Shown here in pieces: positions 25,346-34,205 of a DNA stretch of 64,000 nt. This DNA is from JACVRW01 sp963825345 (GTDB lineage: Bacteria > Actinomycetota > Thermoleophilia > Solirubrobacterales > Thermoleophilaceae), in assembly GCA_963825345.1 (NCBI GenBank), contig CAWGSQ010000011.1, positions 496,001-560,000 of the forward strand, written 5' to 3'. A program made the position numbers and the translations under genes. How positions within the stretch are numbered: the first letter of the stretch is position 1; every line of letters starts with the position of its first letter. Below the pieces are notes generated by a model. It made no database searches and was not told where the DNA came from. It saw only the letters and a list, made by a program, of their open reading frames with translations.

Positions 25346-26710
25346 CTATAGGGCGTCAACCACCTCAGCGGCCGTAGCCTCGCCCGAGCGCACCGCGCCG
25401 TCCATGTAGCCGTTCCAGACGTGCGCGTACTCGGCGCCCGCCCAGTGCAGCGGGCCGATCGGCGGGTGGAGCGCCGGCCCGTAGTTCGTCCACGCGCCGG
25501 TGGGCATGTGGCAGCCGTAGCAGCCGCGCGTCCACTCCTCCTCGGCCCAGAGCCGCTCCACGTAGGCAGCGGGCGTCGCGGCACGCGGGCCGAACAGGCG
25601 CGCGAAGCAGTCGATCACCGCGGTGCGGCGCTCGCCGGGGGGCAGTCGGCCGAGCTCGCGCGCCCGGCGGCCCTCGAGGAAGCCGAGCAGCACCCCCGGC
25701 GAGCCGTCAGGCGGCGAGTTGTCGTAGGTCACGCGTACCGGGCCGCTATCGCTGGCGCCCTGCCCGGACAGGCCGTCCGCGCGCCAGAAGGGCTCGTCGT
25801 AGATCGCCATGCACTTGGCGACCGTGCCGAGCGGCATGCGCTGGGTGAGCTGGTCGCGGTAGCCGGGCAACGGCGGGTCGTACGTGATCCGCGCGGCGAG
25901 CGTGGGCGCCACGGCGATGATGGCGCGGCGGCCGCGCAGCACGTTGCCGTCGGCGTGGATCGTGACCCCGTCGCGCGAGTGCTCGATCCGCCGCACCGGC
26001 GCGCCGAGCACGATCCGCTCCTCGCCGAGCCCCCCGGCCATCCGGATCGGGATCAGCTGCGAGCCGCCCACGAAGCGGTCCTGCTGGGCGCCGCCCTCGG
26101 TGTCGAAGAGCATCTCGAGGCTGCCCGCCGAGTGGATGTAGAAGAGCACGTGCAGGAGCGACATGTCCTCGGGCTGCGCGGCCCAGACCGCCTCGATGCC
26201 GAGCTCGAGGAGCGTGCGCCCGCCTTTCGTGGCGAGGTTGCGGCGCATCCAGGTCGCCGCGCTCTGGCCGTCCAGCTTCGCCGCGTTCGGCGCCTCCCAG
26301 GGAGCGTGCAGCGGAACGCTGCGCGAGAGCCGGTTGAGCCGGCGCTGGGCGCGCTCCACGTCGAGCAGCACGAGCGGGTTGATGCGCGGGATCGTGCCGC
26401 GGTAGCGGCGCAGCGCGCCGCCGTACTCGATCACGTTGTGGCCGTGGCCGTGTGTGGGGAACGTGTCCACGCCCAGCTCCGATGCCAGCGCGGCCAGCCG
26501 GTCCTGGGTGGGCCCGATCCACTGCCCGCCCACCTCGACCACATTGCCGTCGCCGATGTCGTGGTTCTCCACGCGCCCCCCGACGCGCTCACGTGCCTCC
26601 ACGACCGCGACCGACGCCCCGCTCGCGCTCAGTCCCCGCGCCGCTGCCAGGCCCGCAAGCCCGGCGCCGACCACCACCACGTCGGCCTCATTTGTCGGCG
26701 GGTGGGCCAC
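25346..26710 (-). CDS. flavin-containing monoamine oxidase family protein
   Basis: A 454-residue FAD enzyme of the MAO/polyamine-oxidase family. The dinucleotide motif VVVVGAGLAGLAAARGL lies near residues 10-26, with EARERVGGRVEN near 38-49. The FAD-binding C-terminus is HWAGAEYAHVWNGYMDGAV near residues 415-433. The segment EEEWTRGCYGCHMPTGAW near residue 391 aligns with the region of mammalian MAO that holds the 8-alpha-cysteinyl FAD link (GGCY), so covalent flavin is possible. It would oxidise a primary or aromatic amine, but the substrate is unknown. It diverges from a membrane-protein gene over 35 bases. Confidence 0.9.
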   Translation of the reverse strand: MAHPPTNEADVVVVGAGLAGLAAARGLSASGASVAVVEARERVGGRVENHDIGDGNVVEVGGQWIGPTQDRLAALASELGVDTFPTHGHGHNVIEYGGALRRYRGTIPRINPLVLLDVERAQRRLNRLSRSVPLHAPWEAPNAAKLDGQSAATWMRRNLATKGGRTLLELGIEAVWAAQPEDMSLLHVLFYIHSAGSLEMLFDTEGGAQQDRFVGGSQLIPIRMAGGLGEERIVLGAPVRRIEHSRDGVTIHADGNVLRGRRAIIAVAPTLAARITYDPPLPGYRDQLTQRMPLGTVAKCMAIYDEPFWRADGLSGQGASDSGPVRVTYDNSPPDGSPGVLLGFLEGRRARELGRLPPGERRTAVIDCFARLFGPRAATPAAYVERLWAEEEWTRGCYGCHMPTGAWTNYGPALHPPIGPLHWAGAEYAHVWNGYMDGAVRSGEATAAEVVDAL

Positions 26711-26745
26711 CCCCGGACCCTACATCGCTACCCTGCCCCGTTCGC

Positions 26746-27459
26746 ATGCCTCCCGCCACTCGCTCACCCGAGCGCGAGGAGGAGCGCCGCCTCAACACGC
26801 GGACGCTGATGATCGCAAGCGTCGCGTCCGCCTCGGCGGCTGCCGTCACCTCGCAGCTGTGGATCGCCGGCACATGGATCGCCGCGGCGGTAACCCCTGT
26901 CCTCGTGACCCTGCTCAGCGAGGCGCTGCACCGTCCGACCGAGCGCATCGCCCGCGCCTGGACGAGCGACCAGCCGGCGCTCCGCAGGCGCGCCGAGAGC
27001 CCGCGCGAGGCAGTCGCGCCGCCGCACGGCGACCCGCTCCAGGAGCGGCATGCCGAGCTCGCGCCTCCGGAGACAACCGGCCCGGTGCGCGTGTACCGGC
27101 AGCCCACTGCCCGTGCCCCGCGGCGGCGGCTCGCCCTCGGCGTGGTGGCCGCGACCGCGGCGATCGCCTTCGTCCTCGGTCTGGTCATCCTCACCGCGGT
27201 CGACCTCGTGTCGGGCGGATCGGTCGGCAAGGGCGGTTCTCGGACAACGCTCCTTGGCGGTCATGGAAAGAAGCAGCAACAGGAGCAGAACGAGAACGCC
27301 ACGCAGCAGCAGACGACTCCCGAGCAAACCGGCACCAGCACCGATCAGGCGCCGACCACCGACACGGCGCCCGAGCCGCCGCCGTCGTCCGACACCGCCC
27401 CCGTGGCGCCGCCGCCCGATCCAACGGAGACTGCGCCGATCCCGGAAGCGGTGCCCTGA
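26746..27459 (+). CDS. membrane protein with Gln/Thr/Pro-rich tail
   Basis: A 237-residue protein I do not recognise. Two hydrophobic segments near residues 20-60 (SQLWIAGTWIAAAVTPVLV) are followed by a basic cytoplasmic loop. A third helix lies near residues 127-150 (LALGVVAATAAIAFVLGLVI). The C-terminal 80 residues are low-complexity, rich in Gln, Thr, Pro and Glu, and probably extracytoplasmic. ATG 26746 is the first start downstream of the divergent oxidase start. An envelope role is likely but not specific. Confidence 0.72.
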   Translation: MPPATRSPEREEERRLNTRTLMIASVASASAAAVTSQLWIAGTWIAAAVTPVLVTLLSEALHRPTERIARAWTSDQPALRRRAESPREAVAPPHGDPLQERHAELAPPETTGPVRVYRQPTARAPRRRLALGVVAATAAIAFVLGLVILTAVDLVSGGSVGKGGSRTTLLGGHGKKQQQEQNENATQQQTTPEQTGTSTDQAPTTDTAPEPPPSSDTAPVAPPPDPTETAPIPEAVP

Positions 27460-27508
27460 CGAGCCTCGGCCCGGGTACCTACGACATATCCAATCGGAGG
27501 AGGCGGCA

Positions 27509-27748
27509 ATGGCTCAGTGCGAGGTCTGTGGCAACGAGTACGACAAGACCTTCGACGTAACGCGCGGAGGCGAGTCGCACACGTTCGACAGCTTTGAATG
27601 CGCCATCCACGCCATGGCGCCGACGTGCGGCCACTGTGGCACGCGCGTCATCGGCCATGGGATCGAGGCGAGCGGGGCGATGTACTGCTGCGCGCACTGC
27701 GCTGAGGCATCGGGCGTGGAGGGCGCGCGCGACCGCGTGGAGGCCTAG
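27509..27748 (+). CDS. small Cys-rich zinc-binding protein (metallothionein/YHS-like)
   Basis: A 79-residue protein with a strong GGAGGAGG ribosome-binding site. It contains CEVCG at residues 4-8, a Cys in DSFECAIHAM, CGHCG near residue 42 and CCAHC near 61, spaced like a pair of small zinc ribbons or treble clefs. Similar proteins are labelled prokaryotic metallothionein or YHS-like in databases, by recollection. Metal storage or sensing is likely; no partner gene points to a specific role. Confidence 0.8.
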   Translation: MAQCEVCGNEYDKTFDVTRGGESHTFDSFECAIHAMAPTCGHCGTRVIGHGIEASGAMYCCAHCAEASGVEGARDRVEA

Positions 27749-27760
27749 CGCTGCGGGGCG

Positions 27761-28816
27761 CTAGCCCGTGCGGGCGCCCACTCCGCTCGCGAACTCGCGG
27801 GCGCGCAGGGGTCCGGCGCCGCCGGGCTCGAGGGGCGGCGTCTCGAGGCCGGCTCCCGCGCGAATGCCCTCGATGAGGTCGAGCAGCGCGGCGGACGAGC
27901 TGTGCTGTGGGGACCAGCCGAGCTCGGAGCATGCCCTCGACACGTCCATCAGCGGGACGCCCAGACCCATGTCCACCCAGCCCGGCTCGCTCGGCTGGAG
28001 GCGCAGGCGGTAGCTGAGGGCGGCTCCCCCGCGCAACAGGCCGCCGGGCACCCGCACAGGGCGAGCGCCGAGCGCGCGCCCGAGCTCCTTCGGATCCAGC
28101 ACCGGCTCGGCCGCGATGTTGAAGGCGCCCCGCGCCTCCTCTCGCATCAGGGCCAGCCGGTAGGCGTGGCCGACGTCGTGGGAATGCACCGCCTGGAAGA
28201 CCAGCCGGGGATGCGCCGGGACCACGGGGATCAGGCGACGCTGGACGAGCGCGCTCGGAAGCAGCGGGCCAGCGAACAGCCGCCGGATCCCGGAGGCCGC
28301 CTCGCGCTTGAAGATCAGCCCGGGCCGCAGCCGCACCACCCGCGTGGCCGGGTGCTCGCCCTCGAAGACGTCGAGCAGGCGCTCCACCTCGGCCTTGTGA
28401 CGTGAGTAGAAGGAGCTCTTGATCCCCGTCGTGGGCCAGCTCTCGTCGACCCTGCGGTCCTTCGGGCCCGGCGCATACGCGCCCACCGAGGAGGCATAGA
28501 CGAGCGTGCCGACCCCCGCGGCGGCCGCCGCCGTGAAGACGCGAGCGCTGCCATCAACGTTCACCTCGTGAAGTAGCTGCTTGTCGCGCCCCGGCTGGAT
28601 CAGCCAGGCGAGGTGAACCACGGCGTCGGCGCCCTGGAAGTGAGGGCGCAGCGGTGCGCGCGCGATGTCCGCCTGCCGCCACTCGGTTTTCGGGAACTTC
28701 GCCTCTGGGATCCGCCGGGCCAGGCCGAGGATCGAGTCGACGCCGGGCTCGTCGGCGAGAGCGCGCAGCAGGCTCGTGCCGACGTTCCCGCTTCCCCCGA
28801 CGACTACGACGCGCAT
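27761..28816 (-). CDS. NAD-dependent epimerase/dehydratase (extended SDR)
   Basis: A 351-residue extended SDR. The cofactor motif VVVGGSGNVGTSLLRAL lies at residues 3-19. A YASSVGAYAPG segment carries the catalytic Ser near 108, and FYSRHKAEVERL carries the YxxxK Tyr and Lys near residue 138. The C-terminus is variable and contains SYRLRLQPSEPGWVDMG. Substrates of this subgroup are nucleotide sugars or unknown small molecules. A 56-residue gene lies immediately upstream with a four-base gap. Confidence 0.88.
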   Translation of the reverse strand: MRVVVVGGSGNVGTSLLRALADEPGVDSILGLARRIPEAKFPKTEWRQADIARAPLRPHFQGADAVVHLAWLIQPGRDKQLLHEVNVDGSARVFTAAAAAGVGTLVYASSVGAYAPGPKDRRVDESWPTTGIKSSFYSRHKAEVERLLDVFEGEHPATRVVRLRPGLIFKREAASGIRRLFAGPLLPSALVQRRLIPVVPAHPRLVFQAVHSHDVGHAYRLALMREEARGAFNIAAEPVLDPKELGRALGARPVRVPGGLLRGGAALSYRLRLQPSEPGWVDMGLGVPLMDVSRACSELGWSPQHSSSAALLDLIEGIRAGAGLETPPLEPGGAGPLRAREFASGVGARTG

Positions 28817-28820
28817 GCGC

Positions 28821-28991
28821 TCAGGCGGCCGGTCGTTCCGCGCCGGCGGCCGGCGGACGGAGCTGCTCGAGCTCGGCGACCTCGCGCCAGGCGTGGCGGT
28901 TCGTCTGCCACTGCAGCCACCAGCCGGCGTGCCTCATGGCGGCCAGGCCGTACTCCAGACCCTTCTTCCCCGCTTCCCGAGGGCCGCTCAT
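28821..28991 (-). CDS. small hypothetical protein upstream of the epimerase gene
   Basis: A possible 56-residue basic, Trp-rich protein (LEYGLAAMRHAGWWLQWQTN near residues 12-31), starting at ATG 28991 or, less likely, 29024. It ends four bases before the epimerase start, which favours cotranscription. No family is recognised. The amphipathic Trp-rich helix could sit at the membrane surface. It is real only if its conservation can be shown. Confidence 0.5.
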   Translation of the reverse strand: MSGPREAGKKGLEYGLAAMRHAGWWLQWQTNRHAWREVAELEQLRPPAAGAERPAA

Positions 28992-29048
28992 GGCAGGGGA
29001 CTTACCCGCAGGTCGCCCACGCAAACGAGCATGCGACCCTTACGCCCG

Positions 29049-29960
29049 ATGTCGGGTCACCACCACGGACACGTCCACACGGACGACACGCGGCGCCTGA
29101 CCATTGCCCTGGTCCTGATCCTCGGCCTGATGGTCGTGGAGGTCGTGGCCGGCGTGCTGGCCGACTCGCTCGCCCTGCTCTCCGACGCGGCGCACATGCT
29201 CACGGACGCCGGCGCGATCGCCCTCGCACTGTTCGCCGCGCGGCTCGCGCGGCGGCCGGCGAGCGGTGGCTTCACGTTCGGGTTCCGGCGCGCTGAGATC
29301 CTCTCCGCCCAGCTCAACGGCGCGACGCTGGTGGCTCTGGCGCTGCTGATCACCATCGAGGCGATCCGGCGGCTCGTGGACCCGCCGGAGGTGGGCGGCC
29401 TCGCCGTGCTCGTCGTGGCGATCGTGGGCATCGTGGTGAACCTCGCGGCCACGCGCGTGCTGGCGGGGTCCGACCGCCGCAGCCTGAACATCGAGGGCGC
29501 GTTCCAGCACGTGCTCACCGACCTGTTCGCGTTCATCGCCACGGCGATCGCGGGCGCCGTGGTCCTGCTCACGGACTTCTCACGAGCGGACGGCATCGCG
29601 GCGCTTGTCGTGGCCGCGCTGATGCTGCGCTCGGGCTACGGACTGTTGCGCGACTCGGGCCGCGTGCTGCTCGAGGCCGCTCCGCGCGACCTCGACCCGG
29701 AGGAGATCGGCAACCTGCTCGCCGCGCAGAGCCACGTGGTGGAGGTGCACGACCTGCACGTGTGGGAGGTCACGTCGGGCTTCCCGGCGATCTCCGCCCA
29801 CGTGACGGTGCGCGCCGGCTGCGACACGCAGGCTCACCGCCGCGAGCTCGCCGACCTGCTGCGCGAGCGCTTCCAGATCTCGCACTCGACCCTCCAGGTG
29901 GAGACCCGCCACGAGGGCCCGCTGTCGATCCAGCCACTCGAGCGGGGAACGGGGGCGTGA
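29049..29960 (+). CDS. cation diffusion facilitator (CDF) metal efflux protein
   Basis: A 303-residue CDF transporter exporting Zn/Co/Cd-type divalent cations by proton antiport. It has a His-rich N-terminus (GHHHGHVHTDD), six helices and the metal motif LLSDAAHMLTDAGAIALALF near residues 40-59. A second helix motif is GAFQHVLTDLFAFIATAI near residues 148-165. The C-terminal cytosolic domain contains DLHVWEVTSGFPAISAHV. ATG 29049 is the natural start. Its TGA is followed directly by the ATG of the ligD PE gene with no gap. Confidence 0.93.
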   Translation: MSGHHHGHVHTDDTRRLTIALVLILGLMVVEVVAGVLADSLALLSDAAHMLTDAGAIALALFAARLARRPASGGFTFGFRRAEILSAQLNGATLVALALLITIEAIRRLVDPPEVGGLAVLVVAIVGIVVNLAATRVLAGSDRRSLNIEGAFQHVLTDLFAFIATAIAGAVVLLTDFSRADGIAALVVAALMLRSGYGLLRDSGRVLLEAAPRDLDPEEIGNLLAAQSHVVEVHDLHVWEVTSGFPAISAHVTVRAGCDTQAHRRELADLLRERFQISHSTLQVETRHEGPLSIQPLERGTGA

Positions 29961-30425
29961 ATGCCGCGCTTCGTGATCCAGCAGCATCACGCCACGAGCA
30001 TGCACTACGACTTCAGGCTCGAGGTGGCCGGCGCGTTCCGATCCTGGGCGGTCCCCAAGGGACCGTCGATGGACCCGCGCGACAAGCGGCTCGCGATGGC
30101 CGTTGACGACCACTCCCTCTCGTGGGGCGACTTCGAGGGCGTGATCCCGAACGGCGAATACGGCGCCGGGCCCGTGATCGTCTGGGACCGCGGCACCTAC
30201 GAGAACCTGCGCGACGAGCCGATGGAGGAAGCGCTCGCGGCCGGCCACGCCTCATTCCGCCTCGACGGCGAGAAGCTGCACGGCGGATGGTCGCTGCGGC
30301 AGATCGAGGGGCGGCGCTGGCTGCTCGTGAAGCGCCGCGACGACGAGGCCGACGGCCCCGATCCGGTCGCGGAGCGGCCGGAGTCCGTGGTGAGCGGACG
30401 CACCATCGAGGAGCTCGGCGAGTGA
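29961..30425 (+). CDS. ligD: LigD 3'-phosphoesterase (PE) domain protein
   Basis: A 154-residue stand-alone PE domain, the LigD module that trims 3' phosphates and ribonucleotides at double-strand breaks. FVIQQHHATSMHYDFRLEV near residues 4-22 and AVPKGPSMDPRDKRLAM near 30-46 are diagnostic. VDDHSLSWGDFEGVIPNGEY then contains the catalytic His and the site loop before GAGPVIVWD. It starts immediately after the CDF stop, and its TGA overlaps the ligase GTG (GTGA, 30422-30425). Confidence 0.92.
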   Translation: MPRFVIQQHHATSMHYDFRLEVAGAFRSWAVPKGPSMDPRDKRLAMAVDDHSLSWGDFEGVIPNGEYGAGPVIVWDRGTYENLRDEPMEEALAAGHASFRLDGEKLHGGWSLRQIEGRRWLLVKRRDDEADGPDPVAERPESVVSGRTIEELGE

Positions 30426-31336
30426 TCGAGCCGATGAAGGCGGTGCTCGCCGACAAGCCCTTCTCGGACCCGGACTGGATCTTCGAGCGCAAGCTCGACG
30501 GGATCCGCTGCCTCGCCACGAGGGACGCCTCGGGCGTACGGCTCGTGTCGCGCACGGGCCGCGCGATGAACCACGAGTACCCCACGATCGTCGAGGCGCT
30601 CGAGCGCGAGCCGTCCGACGACTTCATCGCCGACGGCGAGATCGTGGCCTTCGAGAACGGCATCACGAGCTTCTCGCGACTTCAGCGTCGCGGCCGCGAG
30701 CGCGTGCCCGTCTTCCTCTACGTCTTCGACCTGCCGCGCCACGCCGGCCACGACCTGCGCAGCCTGCCGCTGCGCGAGCGCAAGGCCCGCCTCCGGCGGG
30801 GGCTCGAGTTCCGCGGTCCGATCCGCTTCAACCCCCACCGCAACGGCGAGCACGGCGAGGAGCTGTACCGCGAGGCGTGCGAGAAGGGTCTCGAGGGAGT
30901 GATCGCCAAGCGCGCCGACAGCCCCTACCTGAGCGGCGGCCGCTCGCGCGACTGGCTCAAGCTGAAGTGCCACGCCGAGCAGGAGCTCGTGATCGGGGGC
31001 TACACCGCGCCGAAGGGCTCCCGAACGGAGTTCGGTGCGCTGCTGGTGGGCTACTACGACGACGACACGCTCCGCTACGCCGGCAAGGTCGGCACCGGCT
31101 TCGACCACCACACGCTGGCGACGCTCGGCGAGCACATGCGCGAGCTCGAGCAGGACGAGTCCCCCTTCGAGCCCTTCAAGCCGATCCCACCGGGCACGCA
31201 CTGGGTGCGGCCCGAGCTGGTCGGGCAGATCGGCTTCACCGAGTGGACTCGCGACGGCCGCCTTCGGCACCCGCGCTTTCTCGGGCTGCGCGACGACAAG
31301 CCCGCGCGCGAGGTGGTACGCGAGGTGCCGTCGTGA
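30422..31336 (+). CDS. ligD: ATP-dependent DNA ligase, LigD ligase domain
   Basis: A 304-residue ligase that seals breaks in bacterial non-homologous end joining. The adenylated lysine is in FERKLDGIRCLATR near residues 20-33 (KxDGxR). Further motifs are SRTGRAMNHEYPTI near residue 45, DGEIVAFEN near 68, EGVIAKRADSPYL near 158 and DWLKLKCHAEQELVIGGYT near 178, then an OB-fold. The length equals one LigD ligase module without PE or POL. GTG 30422 and the terminal GTGA at 31333 place it in a tightly coupled trio. Confidence 0.94.
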   Translation: MIEPMKAVLADKPFSDPDWIFERKLDGIRCLATRDASGVRLVSRTGRAMNHEYPTIVEALEREPSDDFIADGEIVAFENGITSFSRLQRRGRERVPVFLYVFDLPRHAGHDLRSLPLRERKARLRRGLEFRGPIRFNPHRNGEHGEELYREACEKGLEGVIAKRADSPYLSGGRSRDWLKLKCHAEQELVIGGYTAPKGSRTEFGALLVGYYDDDTLRYAGKVGTGFDHHTLATLGEHMRELEQDESPFEPFKPIPPGTHWVRPELVGQIGFTEWTRDGRLRHPRFLGLRDDKPAREVVREVPS

Positions 31337-32217
31337 GCGTGGAGATCACCCACCCGGACAAGGTGCTCTTCCCGGCCGACGGGACCACGAAGGCCGACCT
31401 GGCGTCGTACTACGAGCGCGTGGCGGAATGGATGCTGCCGCACGTGAAGGGCAGGCCAGTGAGCATGCAGCGCTTCCCCGACGGGATCGACGCCAAGGGC
31501 TTCTTCCACAAGGACATCCCGGACTACTTCCCGAAATGGATCAAGCGGGTGGAGGTGCCGAAGGCGAACGGGACGGTCACGCACCTGGTGATCAGCGACG
31601 CCGCCACGCTCGTCTACCTGGTGGGCCAGAACACGGTCACGCCGCACGTCTGGCTCTCGCGCGCCGACCGCGTCTGGCAGCCCGACCGGCTCGTGATCGA
31701 CCTGGACCCGCCGCCCGGCGGGGACTTCGCCGCCGTCCGGCGCGCCGCCCGCTGGGCCGGCGAGCTCATGAGCGACCTCGGCTTCTCCCCCTTCGCGCAG
31801 GTCACGGGTTCGAAGGGCATCCACGTATGGACCCCGCTGCGGCGGCGGGCCAGCTTCGACGAGGTGCGAGAGCTCGCCCGTGACATCGGCCGCGTGCTCG
31901 CCGCCGGCCATCCCGACGAGCTGACCACCGAGTTCCGCAAGGCCAACCGCGGCGAGCGCATCCTCCTGGACACCGCCCGCAACGGCTACGCCCAGACCGC
32001 CGTGCCGCCCTACGCCGTCAGGCCGCGCCCCGGCGCGCCGGTGGCCACCCCGATCGACTGGGAGGAGCTGTCCGACTCGAAGCTCCGCCCCGACCGCTGG
32101 AACGTGACGACCGTACTGCGCCGGCTGAAGGCCAAGGGCGATCCCTGGGCCGACATCGCCTCATACGCGCGCGGGATCTCCCGCGCCCGGCGCCAGATCG
32201 AGACCCTGCTCGATTGA
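31333..32217 (+). CDS. ligD: LigD polymerase (primase-like) domain protein
   Basis: A 294-residue AEP-type polymerase that fills gaps during end joining. It begins VSVEITHPDKVLFPADG. The catalytic carboxylates are in LVIDLDPPPGGDFAAVR near residues 115-131, and the nucleotide-binding loop is VTGSKGIHVWTPL near 155-167. LDTARNGYAQTAVPPYAVRP lies near residues 215-234. GTG 31333 overlaps the ligase stop. LigD usually works with Ku, but no ku gene is in this window. Confidence 0.94.
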   Translation: MSVEITHPDKVLFPADGTTKADLASYYERVAEWMLPHVKGRPVSMQRFPDGIDAKGFFHKDIPDYFPKWIKRVEVPKANGTVTHLVISDAATLVYLVGQNTVTPHVWLSRADRVWQPDRLVIDLDPPPGGDFAAVRRAARWAGELMSDLGFSPFAQVTGSKGIHVWTPLRRRASFDEVRELARDIGRVLAAGHPDELTTEFRKANRGERILLDTARNGYAQTAVPPYAVRPRPGAPVATPIDWEELSDSKLRPDRWNVTTVLRRLKAKGDPWADIASYARGISRARRQIETLLD

Positions 32218-32247
32218 GCGGCTAGAGGGGCGGGTATCGACCCCGGG

Positions 32248-33288
32248 ATGAACACGTCGCAGATCGAAGCGCTGATCAGCCGTGGCGACGAGCTCGGCTG
32301 TCTGAACCTCTCCGAGGTGTCCGAGCTCTCCCACGAGCTCGACCTCTCCGACGAGGACGCGCAGGCGCTGGCCGACCGGCTCGAGGCACGCGGCATCGAC
32401 GTGACCGACGATTGCGGACGCGAGGCCGACGCCCCGCCGAGCTACGGCAACGGCGAGCTCGCGGCGTTGACCGGCGACACGCTCCAGCTGTTCCTCCGCG
32501 ACATCCGGCGCCACCCGCTGCTGAGCGCCGGCGAGGAGGTCGAGCTCGCCAAGCGCATCGAGCGCGGTGACCTCGAGGCCAAGGAGCGCATGGTGAACTC
32601 GAACCTGCGGCTCGTGGTCTCGCTCGCCAAGAAGTACCAGGGCCACGAGCTGTCGCTGCTCGACCTGATCCAGGAGGGCATCCTGGGGCTGATCCGAGCG
32701 GCCGAGAAGTTCGACTGGCGCAAGGGCTACAAGTTCTCCACCTACGCGACCTTCTGGATCCGCCAAGCAATCCAGCGCGGGCTCGCGAATCAGGGCCGGA
32801 CGATCCGGATCCCGGTGCACATCGGGCAGCGCGAGCGCAAGATCGCGCGCGTGGAGCGCGAGCTCGCCGTGAAGCTCGAGCGCACGCCGACGGACGAGGA
32901 GATCGCGGAGGCCGCCGAGATCACCCTGCGGGAGCTCGAGGAGACGCGCGACGCCGCGCGCACGGTCACGAGCCTCGACCGGCCGATCGGCGAGGGCGAG
33001 GACAGCGCCCTGGGGGACCTGTTCGCAAGCGACGAGCCCGAGCCATCCGAGGTGGCCGAAATTGCACTGCGCGAGGAGGCGGTTCGCCGCGCCCTCGTGA
33101 ATCTCTCGGAGCAGGAGCGGCGCGTGATCCAGCTCCGCTACGGGATCAACGGGGACAACCCCACTCCCCTGCGCGAGGCGGGCAGGCAGCTCGGGCTCTC
33201 GCCGGAGCGGGTGCGGCGCATCGAGCACAAGGCGCTCGAGCGGCTCGCCACCACGCGCGAGGTCGAAGGCCTCGCGGAGGCCGCCTGA
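32248..33288 (+). CDS. RNA polymerase sigma-70 factor, RpoD/SigA-like
   Basis: A 346-residue group 1/2 sigma factor. A helical N-terminal part (residues 1-75) resembles the short sigma 1.1-like region. LQLFLRDIRRHPLLSAGEEV near residues 79-98 is region 1.2. Region 2 contains DLIQEGILGLIRAAEKFDWR and FSTYATFWIRQAIQRGLANQ. Region 4 contains RVIQLRYGIN and the HTH REAGRQLGLSPERVRRIEHK. It probably recognises housekeeping-type promoters. Its closest relative in this window is the sigma gene at 52200. Confidence 0.93.
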   Translation: MNTSQIEALISRGDELGCLNLSEVSELSHELDLSDEDAQALADRLEARGIDVTDDCGREADAPPSYGNGELAALTGDTLQLFLRDIRRHPLLSAGEEVELAKRIERGDLEAKERMVNSNLRLVVSLAKKYQGHELSLLDLIQEGILGLIRAAEKFDWRKGYKFSTYATFWIRQAIQRGLANQGRTIRIPVHIGQRERKIARVERELAVKLERTPTDEEIAEAAEITLRELEETRDAARTVTSLDRPIGEGEDSALGDLFASDEPEPSEVAEIALREEAVRRALVNLSEQERRVIQLRYGINGDNPTPLREAGRQLGLSPERVRRIEHKALERLATTREVEGLAEAA

Positions 33289-33332
33289 ACGTTTAGCCGC
33301 GGAGCCTCGTCGGTACGGCTCAGGTGGAACCC

Positions 33333-34196
33333 ATGTACGCGCGCGCAAGACAGCTGCGCGAGCACGCCACCGAGCGCGCGAAGCGAGCGCGCACCCAGGT
33401 CGCGCTTCTGCTCCCGCTGATCACGGCGGTGGTGCTCGCCTACTCGTACCGCAGGCAGCTCTTCGGGCTGGACGTGCCCGTGCGTATCGCCTGCATGATC
33501 GCGCTCGTGATCCTCGGCTGGTCGTTCGCGATGAACCTCGGCCGAGCGGTCGGTCCCACGTTGCTGCGGCGGCTCGACCCCGGCACGGCCGGCACGGTCG
33601 GCTTCCTGATCCGGCTGTTCACACTGATCCTGAGCTTCGTCTTCGCCCTGCGTCTGGCGGGGCTGAAGCCGGAGACGCTGGCGGTGGGTGGCGCGATCAC
33701 CGCCGTGATCCTTGGTCTCGCGGCCCAGCAGACGATCGGCAACCTGATCGCAGGGACGGTGCTGCTGAGCGCCCGCCCGTTCCGCGTGGGTGACCGCGTC
33801 CGCATGCACGCGGGCGGCGTGGCCGGCCAGGTGGAGGGGACCGTGGCGTCGCTCGGGCTGCTCTACACGACGCTCGCCAACGGCGAGGACCGGATCCTCG
33901 TTCCGAACAACGTCGTTCTCTCCGGCGCGGTCGTGCCGCTCCGCGAGCCGTCGGGGGTGGACATGCGCGCGCGCCTCGACGCGCGGGTCAGGCCGAGCGA
34001 GGTCGAGGAGCGAATCGAGAACAGCGTGTCGGTGTCCACGCGGACCGATCCCCGGATCGACCTCGAGGAGTTCGTGGACGGCGAGGTGATCGTGCGCGTG
34101 CGCGCCACGCCGGTGCGCAGCGAGGACGGCTCCGCGCTCGCGGACGAGGTGGTTGCGGCGCTGGACGCAGTGCATACCGCCCAGCAGGATGGGTAG
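33333..34196 (+). CDS. MscS-type mechanosensitive channel
   Basis: A 287-residue membrane protein from ATG 33333, with AGGTGG five bases upstream; GTG 33324 would add three residues. Four hydrophobic segments precede the MscS pore helix AVILGLAAQQTIGNLIAGTV near residues 124-143 and the beta domain start LSARPFRVGDRVRM. RILVPNNVVLSGAV follows near residue 187. The channel relieves hypo-osmotic stress. It heads a run of envelope genes up to 36.3 kb. Confidence 0.9.
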   Translation: MYARARQLREHATERAKRARTQVALLLPLITAVVLAYSYRRQLFGLDVPVRIACMIALVILGWSFAMNLGRAVGPTLLRRLDPGTAGTVGFLIRLFTLILSFVFALRLAGLKPETLAVGGAITAVILGLAAQQTIGNLIAGTVLLSARPFRVGDRVRMHAGGVAGQVEGTVASLGLLYTTLANGEDRILVPNNVVLSGAVVPLREPSGVDMRARLDARVRPSEVEERIENSVSVSTRTDPRIDLEEFVDGEVIVRVRATPVRSEDGSALADEVVAALDAVHTAQQDG

Positions 34197-34205
34197 ACGC
34201 CCGGC

